Below, in pieces: positions 7,320-14,084 of a stretch of 19,579 nucleotides of DNA (positions within the stretch are counted from its first letter, which is position 1; every line of letters begins with the position of its first letter). Origin of the DNA: UBA1672 sp964587815 (GTDB lineage Bacteria > Pseudomonadota > Alphaproteobacteria > Micavibrionales > Micavibrionaceae); NCBI GenBank assembly GCA_964587815.1, contig CAZPMH010000031.1:1-19579 (forward strand). Direction: 5' to 3'. The notes beneath the pieces were generated by a model that did no database searches, was not told where the DNA came from, and worked only from the letters and a program-made list of their open reading frames with translations. The translations under genes and the position numbers were made by a program.

Positions 7320-7592
7320 ATGAAGTACGACATTAAGAAAATTTCGAAAAGGAAACCAAAAAACAAATTCCAAGCAAGCGTAACCAATTTTTTTCGTCAG
7401 CTCAGCTTTGTTTTAATTTGTACTACACTTGCTCTTTTTGTTGTAAATGTTTGGGTAAAGATAGTTCCTGTTGCACTTCTTATTAAACTTTTCATGACCA
7501 CTGGTGCGGTTATAGTTTCTGCAGTTCTTCTGGGTGTTATTTTTTATGATGCGAATGAGCCAGAAGAGAAAAACGACACTGAAGCAAACTGA
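7320..7592 (+). CDS. Hypothetical small membrane protein (two helices)
   Basis: This 90-residue protein is not one I recognise. It has a strongly basic N-terminus (KK, KRKPKNK within the first 20 residues), then two hydrophobic segments at about 29-46 and 50-74. The first ends in VNVWVK and the second runs VALLIKLFMTTGAVIVSAVLLGVIFYD. A short acidic tail (EPEEKNDTE) closes it. Charge placement predicts both ends in the cytoplasm. An AAAGGA lies about 11 bases before the ATG, a usable ribosome binding site. It is divergent from coaD (57 bp between starts) and convergent with gyrA (stops 6 bp apart), so it is squeezed into a tight slot. Its AT-rich base use differs from gyrA. A real gene is likelier than not. 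Confidence 0.55.
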   Translation: MKYDIKKISKRKPKNKFQASVTNFFRQLSFVLICTTLALFVVNVWVKIVPVALLIKLFMTTGAVIVSAVLLGVIFYDANEPEEKNDTEAN

Positions 7593-7598
7593 TTTCAA

Positions 7599-10382
7599 TT
7601 ACTCCTCGGGCTTTTCTGTGTTTTCGTCAATTTTTTGATTATCGTCATCAGATGAAGAGCTGCTCTCCTCTTGGCTTTCACCTTCAATGATCTCTGCTGC
7701 ATTATCTTCTTCATCTTGAACGAGCCAGGCGACAGAAACGACATTTTCATCTTTTCCAACCTTGAAGATGGTAACACCTTGCGCGCTACGGCCTGTTTTG
7801 CGGACATTGACAACGCGCGTGCGGATTAATTGACCGCCATCGGTGACGAGCATGATCTGGTGCGCATCAGTAACGGGGAATGTTGCGACGACTTCGCCGC
7901 CATTCTTATTGGTCAAGGCCATGTTGGCGACGCCTTGGCCGCCTCGGCCTGAGACGCGGTATTCATAAGCAGATGTGCGCTTGCCGAAGCCTTTGTTGGA
8001 GACAGTGAGCAAGAATTGTTCGTTTTCCTGTAGTTCGTTGAAGCGTTCTTCGCTGATATCGAAATCGGTGTCTTCGGCATCAGAGCCTTCGCCGTCATCC
8101 CCTGCCATTTTTGCGGCTTGCTTGAGGTAGGCGTTACGCTCGTCTGCTTCAACATCGATATGTTTGAGGATCGACATAGAGATGACTTCATCGTCTTTTT
8201 CAACGAGTTTGATACCGCGTACACCTGTTGATGTACGACCTGAGAAGACACGAATATCTGTGACGGGGAAGCGGATTGCCTTTCCCATACGCGTGGAGAG
8301 CATCACATCTTCATCTTCGGCACAAATCGCCACGGAGACAAGGCTTTCGCCCTCCCCTAACTTCATGGCGATCAAACCGTTGGAGCGGATATTTTTAAAG
8401 TCCGTCAATTTGTTGCGGCGCACTGAGCCGTGGCTGGTGGCGAACATGATGTCCAGATTATCCCAGATGTCTTCATCTTCGGGGGTACGCATGTAAACGC
8501 TGATATTTTCGTCTTTTTCAAGCGGGAGCAAATTGACCAGCGCTTTACCACGGCTTTGCGGTGTGGCAAGCGGCAGCTGATAAACCTTCATGCGGTGCAC
8601 GATACCGCGGGATGTGAAGAACAGAATCGGCGTGTGCGTGCTGGCGACGAACAGGTCGGAGATGAAATCTTCATCCTTCATCGACATGCCTGAGCGCCCC
8701 TTACCGCCGCGGCGTTGCGCGCGGTAAGTCGACAGAGGTACGCGCTTGGCGTAGCCGCTGTGTGTAATTGTCACAACCATGTCTTCACGCTGAATTAGGT
8801 CTTCCATATCGACTTCGAACTCGGCTTCTACCAATTCGGTTCGGCGCGGTGTGTCAAAGCGTTCTTTCACGTCTTGTAATTCTTCAACCAGAACGGCAAG
8901 CATTTTTGCGCGGTCACGCAAAATATCCAAGAGCTCAGCGATAAGATCAGTAATTTGTTTCAATTCATCGCTGATTTTTTCGCGCTCAAGCCCCGTTAAT
9001 TTGTGCAGGCGCAGGTCAAGAATTGCGCGGGCTTGCGTTTCCGACATTTGGTAGGTGTTCTGATCATCCAACGGATGTTCAGGGTCGTCAATCAATTCAA
9101 TCAGCGGCGCAACATCATGCGCGGGCCAGCGTTTGCCCATCAAACCTTCACGCGCGGCGGTCGGGTTTGGTGCGTTACGGATCAGGGCGATGACTTCATC
9201 AATATTCGCAACGGCGATGGCTAAGCCTGCTAATTCATGCGCGCGGTCTCTGGCCTTGCCGAGTTCGTAGATGGTTCGGCGTGTGATGACTTCTTCGCGG
9301 AATTTCACGAAGGCCTTGATCATGTCACGCAGGATCATGATTTGCGGCTTGCCGTTATGAAGCGCGACCATGTTGCACGAGAAGTTTGTTTGTAGCGCCG
9401 TGTATTTGAATAATTGGTTTAGCACAACATCTGAGTTTGCGTTGACTTTTAGCTCAATCACGATGCGTACGCCGTCACGGTCAGATTCATCGCGGATTTC
9501 ATGGATATCCTCGACGATTTTTTCACGACCAACTTCGCCGAGGCGTTCGAGTAGCTTTCCTTTATTGACCTGATATGGCACTTCGTGAACGATGATGGCT
9601 TCACGCTTGCCAATTTCTTCGATCGAGGTTTTGGCGCGCATTTTCACTGACCCGTTTCCGGTGTGATATGCAGAGTGGATGCCCGACCTACCCAAAATTT
9701 GTGCGCCTGTCGGGAAATCGGGTCCCGGAATGATATCGATCAGTTCTTCAGTTGTGATCTCAGGGTTATCTACAAAAGCGCAGCATGCGTCGATAACTTC
9801 GCCGAGGTTATGTGGCGGGATGTTTGTTGCCATACCGACGGCGATACCGCCTGCGCCGTTGACAAGAAGGTTTGGAATGCGCGAAGGCAAAACCTTCGGC
9901 TCACGTTCGCTTTCATCATAGTTTGGCTGAAAATCAACAGTGTCCTTGTCGATATCTTCAAGAACGCTTTCAGCAGCCTTCTCAAGACGTGCTTCAGTGT
10001 AACGCATCGCCGCAGGTGAATCGCCGTCCATTGATCCGAAGTTACCCTGCCCGTCTATTAACGGCACGCGCAAAGACCACGGTTGCGCCATGCGCACAAG
10101 AGAATCGTAGATCGCAGAGTCGCCATGCGGGTGGTATTTACCCATTACATCACCGACGATACGTGCCGACTTTTTGTAAGGCTTGCTTGAGCTGTAACCG
10201 CCGACGCGCATTGCATACAAGATGCGACGGTGCACGGGTTTCAGACCATCACGAACATCCGGAAGCGCACGGCTCACGATCACGCTCATTGCGTAATCGA
10301 GGTAGGATTGCTTCATTTCCTCTTCCAGCGCGATGCTGGGTTGGTTTTCATCAGGATTTTCAGGTGTTTGATCTTCACTCAT
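7599..10382 (-). CDS. gyrA: DNA gyrase subunit A
   Basis: This 927-residue subunit cuts and rejoins DNA so that gyrase (GyrA2GyrB2) can introduce negative supercoils. The N-terminal domain shows YLDYAMSVIVSRALPDVRDG from residue 27, the quinolone region HPHGDSAIYDSLVRMAQ and the catalytic tyrosine Y128 (AMRYTEARL). The quinolone-contact residues equivalent to E. coli S83 and D87 are S89 and D93, the sensitive form. The C-terminal wrapping domain carries the gyrase-specific GyrA box QRRGGKG near residue 555, which separates it from ParC. Repeat-like blocks follow, including RVSGRGGQG. The last 40 residues are a Ser/Glu/Asp-rich acidic tail. Before the final blade there is an acidic insertion (GDDGEGSDAEDTD). 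The length fits alphaproteobacterial GyrA. The start at 10382 lacks a clear ribosome binding site; see the short leader frame there. Confidence 0.98.
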   Translation of the reverse strand: MSEDQTPENPDENQPSIALEEEMKQSYLDYAMSVIVSRALPDVRDGLKPVHRRILYAMRVGGYSSSKPYKKSARIVGDVMGKYHPHGDSAIYDSLVRMAQPWSLRVPLIDGQGNFGSMDGDSPAAMRYTEARLEKAAESVLEDIDKDTVDFQPNYDESEREPKVLPSRIPNLLVNGAGGIAVGMATNIPPHNLGEVIDACCAFVDNPEITTEELIDIIPGPDFPTGAQILGRSGIHSAYHTGNGSVKMRAKTSIEEIGKREAIIVHEVPYQVNKGKLLERLGEVGREKIVEDIHEIRDESDRDGVRIVIELKVNANSDVVLNQLFKYTALQTNFSCNMVALHNGKPQIMILRDMIKAFVKFREEVITRRTIYELGKARDRAHELAGLAIAVANIDEVIALIRNAPNPTAAREGLMGKRWPAHDVAPLIELIDDPEHPLDDQNTYQMSETQARAILDLRLHKLTGLEREKISDELKQITDLIAELLDILRDRAKMLAVLVEELQDVKERFDTPRRTELVEAEFEVDMEDLIQREDMVVTITHSGYAKRVPLSTYRAQRRGGKGRSGMSMKDEDFISDLFVASTHTPILFFTSRGIVHRMKVYQLPLATPQSRGKALVNLLPLEKDENISVYMRTPEDEDIWDNLDIMFATSHGSVRRNKLTDFKNIRSNGLIAMKLGEGESLVSVAICAEDEDVMLSTRMGKAIRFPVTDIRVFSGRTSTGVRGIKLVEKDDEVISMSILKHIDVEADERNAYLKQAAKMAGDDGEGSDAEDTDFDISEERFNELQENEQFLLTVSNKGFGKRTSAYEYRVSGRGGQGVANMALTNKNGGEVVATFPVTDAHQIMLVTDGGQLIRTRVVNVRKTGRSAQGVTIFKVGKDENVVSVAWLVQDEEDNAAEIIEGESQEESSSSSDDDNQKIDENTEKPEE

Positions 10383-10399
10383 AGATAGTATTCACTCAT
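10379..10399 (-). other. Six-codon leader frame overlapping the gyrA start
   Basis: ATGAGTGAA occurs twice, 17 bases apart: at the gyrA start and again at 10399. The upstream copy opens a six-residue frame, MSEYYL, whose TGA overlaps the gyrA ATG as ATGA. Neither start has a strong ribosome binding site. It may be a duplicated start or a coupling leader, or it may be chance. Confidence 0.25.
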
Positions 10400-10443
10400 G
10401 CAGTCTTAAAAGTCGTGGTTCTTATTTGGTTATTATTTTTTTA

Positions 10444-11010
10444 TTACTGGCCCGTTTTTATGCGCATCATGGCCTCATCAAGCATTTTAGCGATTTGCGG
10501 CTGGACCTGCCCCGCCCATGACCCGATTTTGCGTGACGCAGATTCGGCTTCGGGCTTGGAATAGTATTCAACCATGGATTCCAGTTCCTTTAGCGTATAT
10601 GTCTCAACCATTGCGTCGATTGATATGCGCTCAATCGCGTTATAGTTTAGCGACGCGCGCATGGCGATGATGAAGTTCTGACGGTCTTGCGGAGCCAGCC
10701 TTTGCGCCACCCTATTTACGGCTGCTTCAACCTGATCTCTGGTTGGTCTGATCACGTGCATTGTCTTTGCCAGCTCTACTTTTTTCTTGAGCACAGCCTC
10801 ATCTTCTAATTCAGCTTTTGCTTCGGCCAGCCCTTGTTCTAACTCCACATCCCTTAAGTCCGTGCCGGTTGCCGCCGTTGGCGGTGCGGTTCTGGCGGGT
10901 TGGTTTCTGAGGATTTCATCTGCATCGACGGCGGTTCCGTCTTGCGCGATGACTGCCGTAAAGGGGAGCGCCATTGAGAGGCATGTTAACGCGAGTAGTC
11001 TAATTTTCAT
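10444..11010 (-). CDS. Probable periplasmic DUF2059-family protein
   Basis: This 188-residue protein begins with a signal peptide (MKIRLL, hydrophobic core, cleavage probably after TAVIA at residue 22). The next 60 residues are rich in Ala, Glu and Asp and probably form a helix or coiled coil. The C-terminal part resembles DUF2059. It holds a helical segment with the family's late motif of the type EL..m..yY..PE... (here KELESMVEYYSKPEAESASRK) followed by a terminal amphipathic helix. Function of the family is not established. It lies between ssb (52 bp gap) and gyrA (61 bp gap) on the same strand and is probably co-transcribed with both. The family call rests on the C-terminal motif only. 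Confidence 0.75.
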   Translation of the reverse strand: MKIRLLALTCLSMALPFTAVIAQDGTAVDADEILRNQPARTAPPTAATGTDLRDVELEQGLAEAKAELEDEAVLKKKVELAKTMHVIRPTRDQVEAAVNRVAQRLAPQDRQNFIIAMRASLNYNAIERISIDAMVETYTLKELESMVEYYSKPEAESASRKIGSWAGQVQPQIAKMLDEAMMRIKTGQ

Positions 11011-11062
11011 TCTGTCATCCTGGTTCTGTTTAGTTAATCCGTCTTAATGGCGTTTAGATATC

Positions 11063-11578
11063 CTAGAACGGGATTTCATCATCCATGGCGTCAACCATAG
11101 TATTTGATTGTGGTTGTGATTGCTGCTGTTGGTTCATCGGAGCGCCACCACCATAATCTGACATACCGCCATCATTGAATGATTGGCCGCCACCGCCGCC
11201 GTAGTCACCTGCCCCTGCTCCGCCGCCGCGTGAGTCAAGCATCGTTAGCTCTCCGCGATACGGGCGCAGAACGATTTCGGTTGTGTATTTGTCGTTGCCG
11301 TTTTGATCTTGCCATTTGCGGGTTTCAAGCTGACCTTCGATGTACACCTTCGCGCCCTTTTTAAGATAGTTCTCACAAACATTCACAAGGCCTTTATTAA
11401 AAATTACAACGCGATGCCATTCGGTTTTTTCGCGGCGTTCACCGGACATTTTGTCTTTCCAGCTTTCTGATGTTGCGATTGATAAGTTTACCAATTTATC
11501 GCCCGATTGCATGGTGCGGATATCAGGGTCTGCACCCAAATTTCCGACTAAAATGACCTTATTGACACTAGCTGCCAC
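11063..11578 (-). CDS. ssb: Single-stranded DNA-binding protein
   Basis: This 171-residue protein coats single-stranded DNA during replication, recombination and repair. The N-terminal OB fold (about residues 1-110) shows the usual NKVILVGNLGADPDIRT, then TSESWKDK, the W-H-R-V stretch TEWHRVVIFNKG and KKGAKVYIEGQLETRKWQD. A Gly/Gln/Ser-rich linker follows, and the protein ends in the acidic interaction tip DDEIPF, which recruits partner proteins. The start codon is GTG, supported by a GGAG 8 bases upstream and by the conserved ASVNKV N-terminus. It is the first gene of a probable ssb-DUF2059-gyrA unit. In many alphaproteobacteria ssb is close to uvrA; here a GGDEF gene, a micro-gene and a GST gene lie between them. 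Confidence 0.97.
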   Translation of the reverse strand: MAASVNKVILVGNLGADPDIRTMQSGDKLVNLSIATSESWKDKMSGERREKTEWHRVVIFNKGLVNVCENYLKKGAKVYIEGQLETRKWQDQNGNDKYTTEIVLRPYRGELTMLDSRGGGAGAGDYGGGGGQSFNDGGMSDYGGGAPMNQQQQSQPQSNTMVDAMDDEIPF

Positions 11579-11615
11579 GATATTTACTCCGTCTTTAAAT
11601 GTATTTAGGAATCAG

Positions 11616-11644
11616 AGTATAGACCCTACGCCAGCGATACTAAA
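11616..11644 (-). promoter_or_regulatory. Candidate promoter for ssb
   Basis: On the minus strand TATACT (plus-strand 11616-11621) matches the -10 consensus at five of six positions, 38 bp ahead of the ssb start. The region 17 bases upstream (TTTAGT) is a poor -35. No GTTC-N7-GTTC or GAAC-N7-GAAC type SOS box was seen nearby. Confidence 0.35.
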
Positions 11645-11724
11645 GCCTTTTTGCCGTAACTTTGTAAATTATGTGGAGTATTTTAGTAGGTAAAACGCGA
11701 TTGCGCCGCCCGAAACATATCTTT

Positions 11725-11753
11725 TTGGAAAATATACATTATTCGTATATTAT
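11725..11753 (+). promoter_or_regulatory. Candidate promoter with inverted repeat, upstream of the GGDEF gene
   Basis: TTGGAA (11725-11730) and TATTAT (11748-11753) are 17 bp apart, a good sigma-70 layout. A perfect inverted repeat, AATATAC - 7 bases - GTATATT, spans 11731-11751, that is, the whole spacer and part of the -10. This position would suit a dimeric repressor or redox/phase regulator; no factor can be named. Confidence 0.45.
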
Positions 11754-11762
11754 ATGCGATGT

Positions 11763-11793
11763 ATCAAAAAGTTTGACAGGCTGGCTTTTTGAT
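11763..11793 (+). promoter_or_regulatory. 5' leader hairpin ahead of the GGDEF gene
   Basis: ATCAAAAAG at 11763-11771 and CTTTTTGAT at 11785-11793 form a 9-bp perfect stem with a 13-base loop in the expected leader RNA. It starts just after the likely transcription start and ends 29 bases before the GGDEF ATG. The stem is AT-rich and weak; it could be a leader structure or a small attenuator-like hairpin. Confidence 0.3.
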
Positions 11794-11796
11794 CTT

Positions 11797-11826
11797 ATGA
11801 AAAAGCAAAAAACGGGTGATATATGA
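11797..11826 (+). other. Nine-codon leader frame coupled to the GGDEF start
   Basis: An ATG at 11797 opens the frame MKKQKTGDI, and its TGA overlaps the ATG of the GGDEF gene as ATGA. Lys-rich short leaders of this kind can couple or gate translation, but there is no clear ribosome binding site for it, so this may be chance. Confidence 0.25.
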
Positions 11827-12983
11827 GCTTTAAAGACAAACTGGACACCACCGAAGAGCGGATGGAATACATCTCAAGGCACATTATGGAGCTTGAGGAT
11901 GTTAAAAGGCGACCCGGGATTGGTGCGCTTTTACAAAAGCATATCGACAATACTTTCTCGGCCTTTGATGATGCGCGCATGCACAACGACGAAGAAAGCG
12001 CGCGTCGTGCAGTGGATATGGCGGAGATGTTTACCGTCATGGCGCAGACGATGGGCATCTCTAACATGCGCTTGTTTAATAAGGAAGCCCATAAGCAGCG
12101 CGCCGATGCCAGCGAAAAAGTCGCGCGCCTCGATGCTCTAACACAATCGGGTAATCGCCTGGCCTTTAGTGAGCAGATCAAAACGCTTGTCAGGCAGCAG
12201 GATAAAGACCCTGAAATGCATTCCGCGGTGATATTGTTTGATTTGGACCGCTTTAAAGGGTTGAACGATACATATGGACACGCCGCAGGTGACGCAGGAT
12301 TGCAGGCCTTTGCAGAAAAGTTGAAGTCTATTACACGCCATGACGGCGGTGAGCGGCCTGAACATGAGAATCGTGCATCAGACAAAGCAGTGCCTTCGGA
12401 TAATTTGTTTACACCACGCACAGCCGACGCAGATGCGGCAGCATCACAAGCCGAATATCGTTTTGGCGGCGATGAATTTGCGCTGACATTACAGGTTCGC
12501 GCCGATAGCGCAGAACAGGCCGAACAGATGCTCCGCTCTATTGAAGCGCGTATCAAAGACAATCTCTCAGCGTTTTCTTTCGAATATGACGGGCAAGTGT
12601 TTCCGCTGGTCTCCAGTGCGGGCATGCATATTCTTAATGCCGATGACACGGCAGAATCGGCATGTGAAAAGGCCGATGAAGCTTTATTTGCACATAAAGA
12701 AAGCAAGTCATTGCGTTATGCGGAATCTGTGCAGGCTTTGGAAGAGACAGGCGCGGATAATATTGCGGTTGTTCCTGACCCACGTGCGGATGAGCGACTG
12801 CTTTTGAGGCAAGCCAAAATTGGCGCTGCGGTTCAATCTCTAAGTGATGCAGGTGCTGTTGAAATACGTGTTCCTGAGGGGGCTGAACCTGACGCGCTTT
12901 CCGCGCTTGAAGAGGCAGGCGTTACTGTCAAATATTCTGACCCTGAGAATGGTCAAGACGCAGATCCACACACACCTGCTTAA
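11823..12983 (+). CDS. GGDEF-domain protein, probable diguanylate cyclase with an inserted loop
   Basis: This 386-residue protein has no membrane segment or signal peptide, so it is probably cytoplasmic. Residues 1-100 are charged and helical. The GGDEF domain runs from about 103 (DALTQSGNRLAF) through DLDRFKGLNDTYGHAAGD (140-157) to RFGGDEFAL (213-221) and the closing SAGMHI / KADEALFAHKES (266-294). The intact GGDEF and the metal Asp suggest it can make cyclic-di-GMP from two GTP. Two oddities are visible. About 34 extra residues, low in complexity and charged, sit between the YGHAAGD helix and GGDEF (roughly 172-208). No RxxD inhibitory site precedes GGDEF. The last 90 residues are not a known output domain, though 330-372 may be a small alpha/beta unit (VEIRVPEGAE ... 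GVTVKYSD). The ATG at 11823 has GGGTGAT upstream. Confidence 0.85.
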   Translation: MSFKDKLDTTEERMEYISRHIMELEDVKRRPGIGALLQKHIDNTFSAFDDARMHNDEESARRAVDMAEMFTVMAQTMGISNMRLFNKEAHKQRADASEKVARLDALTQSGNRLAFSEQIKTLVRQQDKDPEMHSAVILFDLDRFKGLNDTYGHAAGDAGLQAFAEKLKSITRHDGGERPEHENRASDKAVPSDNLFTPRTADADAAASQAEYRFGGDEFALTLQVRADSAEQAEQMLRSIEARIKDNLSAFSFEYDGQVFPLVSSAGMHILNADDTAESACEKADEALFAHKESKSLRYAESVQALEETGADNIAVVPDPRADERLLLRQAKIGAAVQSLSDAGAVEIRVPEGAEPDALSALEEAGVTVKYSDPENGQDADPHTPA

Positions 12984-13039
12984 CCTTCACACATCGTGTT
13001 TTATGCCCCACTGAAATGTGGGTATGTCGCTCGCAACCC

Positions 13040-13068
13040 TTGACGAGCGGCTTATTCGCGAATACACT
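13040..13068 (+). promoter_or_regulatory. Good sigma-70 promoter of the micro-gene
   Basis: TTGACG at 13040-13045 and TACACT at 13063-13068 are exactly 17 bp apart (five of six and four of six consensus bases). Transcription would start near 13075, giving a 5' leader of about 28 bases before the 32-codon frame. Confidence 0.6.
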
Positions 13069-13102
13069 AATATTATCGTTAACTAAGAAAGGAGGTGATC
13101 AG

Positions 13103-13201
13103 ATGAATGATCAAGAACAGTATTTGAAGGCCGGAAACGGTGCCATTAAGACTGCTGGAGCGATCGGCATTTGGTCCTCCCGAAAAGGGATGGCACTCTA
13201 G
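13103..13201 (+). CDS. 32-residue peptide with an exceptionally strong Shine-Dalgarno sequence
   Basis: The frame starts at ATG 13103 and stops at TAG 13199-13201. Bases 13086-13100 (AGAAAGGAGGTGATC) are complementary over 15 bases to the usual 3' end of 16S rRNA in alphaproteobacteria, with GGAGG at the ideal 7-base spacing. The peptide has a polar acidic start (MNDQEQ), a Gly/Ala/Ile-rich middle (AIKTAGAIGIW) and a small basic end (SSRKGMAL). The middle is too short and polar for a confident membrane helix. I recognise no family. A promoter lies 35 bp upstream and a strong terminator 57 bp downstream, so it forms a self-contained unit of roughly 215 nt. It might be a real small protein, a leader peptide or the coding part of a dual-function RNA. 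A longer in-frame start at 13016 would lie upstream of the promoter and is unlikely. Confidence 0.55.
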   Translation: MNDQEQYLKAGNGAIKTAGAIGIWSSRKGMAL

Positions 13202-13257
13202 CCTTGCTAAAGGGGCTATTCCGGCCCGAAAATAGTTTCAGATCAATGTATCTAACC

Positions 13258-13291
13258 AAACCCCCGAGACAAATGCCGTCTTCGGGGGTTT
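13258..13291. terminator. Strong hairpin terminator, probably bidirectional
   Basis: AAACCCCCGAGAC (13258-13270) pairs with GTCTTCGGGGGTTT (13278-13291), with one bulged T and a 7-base loop. A T-containing tail (TGTGTATTTA) follows on the plus strand. On the minus strand it lies 25 bp after the GST stop and is followed by TTTGGTTAGAT, so it can serve both convergent units. Confidence 0.85.
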
Positions 13292-13315
13292 GTGTATTTA
13301 GGGGTGACGCTTGGC

Positions 13316-13942
13316 TTACGCGGCGAGCGCCTTGTAGTCAACGCCTTCGGTTTCTATGGCTTTTTGGTAGCTTGGGCGCGCCGTTACTTTTTCCAGCAAT
13401 TCCTTAGTTTTCGGGCCAAATGTTGGCAAATGCGGGATGAATTGCCAGTTTGCGACAACAGCGATATAGATATCCCCCGCCGAAAAACGTTCGCCCAACA
13501 GATAAGGACCGCCGCTTTCTTCGAGCTGTTTTTCGATTAAATTCCATTGATCTTGAATACCATCACAGGCTGTTTTTACAATGTTTTCGGGTGCTTCGTT
13601 TCTGATCGAGAACAGCGCCTTCGCGTATGTCGGGTGCAGTGTTGAATTTGCGTACATCAACCATTGTAAGGCTTGGGCGCGTTCGTATCCCTGTGCAGGA
13701 ATCAGTTCTCCGCCGTGCTTATCATTCAAATAGATAATCATCGCCGCATTTTCCGTTACAAGGCCATCTGGTGTGCCTAACGCGCCGACTTGCCCGCGCG
13801 GGTTGATTTTCAAATATTCAGGCTTTTTATGTTCGCCTTTTGAAAGATCGACTTTATGAGGTGTAAATTCTACGTCCAATTCGTTAAGGCAGACATGAAC
13901 CGACATGGAGCAGACGCCCGGAGAGTAATACAGATCGTACAT
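13316..13942 (-). CDS. Glutathione S-transferase family protein, beta-class-like
   Basis: This 208-residue cytosolic GST conjugates or reduces substrates with glutathione. The N-terminal thioredoxin-like domain begins LYYSPGVCSMSVHVCLNEL. The Cys at residue 11 sits where bacterial beta-class enzymes have their catalytic Cys (PGxCS). NPRGQVGALGTPDG and the glutathione gamma-Glu contact TENAAMIIYL (Glu then Asn-Ala in place of the common Glu-Ser) follow near residues 48-72. The C-terminal helical domain contains the folding motif region LLGERFSAGDIYIAVVANW at about 147-165. Length is normal. The ATG at 13942 follows directly on a usual MYDLYYSPG start. It is convergent with the micro-gene, sharing its terminator, and divergent from uvrA. 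Exact substrate unknown. Confidence 0.93.
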   Translation of the reverse strand: MYDLYYSPGVCSMSVHVCLNELDVEFTPHKVDLSKGEHKKPEYLKINPRGQVGALGTPDGLVTENAAMIIYLNDKHGGELIPAQGYERAQALQWLMYANSTLHPTYAKALFSIRNEAPENIVKTACDGIQDQWNLIEKQLEESGGPYLLGERFSAGDIYIAVVANWQFIPHLPTFGPKTKELLEKVTARPSYQKAIETEGVDYKALAA

Positions 13943-14084
13943 ATTTGAAAAATCCTTTTGTGTTATTGGTTTTCGTGCCTCTTATTTCGCAGAATGCTGG
14001 TGTGCGTTACAAAATATTATGCCATGGATACCATGACCATCATTTAACTTTCTTTTTTGTCGCCCTTGCGCCATAAATATCGAC

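Noticed and set aside
10019..10384. Long plus-strand frames across the gyrA gene.
   Set aside because: They are antisense shadows of a fully recognisable gyrA and show no family resemblance or start signals.
11795..12706. A 303-residue open frame on the minus strand.
   Set aside because: It is antisense to the GGDEF gene, is very rich in Ser, Ala and Arg as codon shadows are, and shows no family motif, while the plus strand carries a clear GGDEF domain.
13007..13022. CCCAC / GTGGG hairpin after the GGDEF gene as a terminator.
   Set aside because: The stem is only five base pairs and is not followed by a T run.
13943..14084. SOS (LexA) box ahead of uvrA.
   Set aside because: Neither the alphaproteobacterial GTTC/GAAC-type direct repeat nor the CTGT-N8-ACAG type was found in this gap, nor in the 11579-11822 region ahead of ssb.
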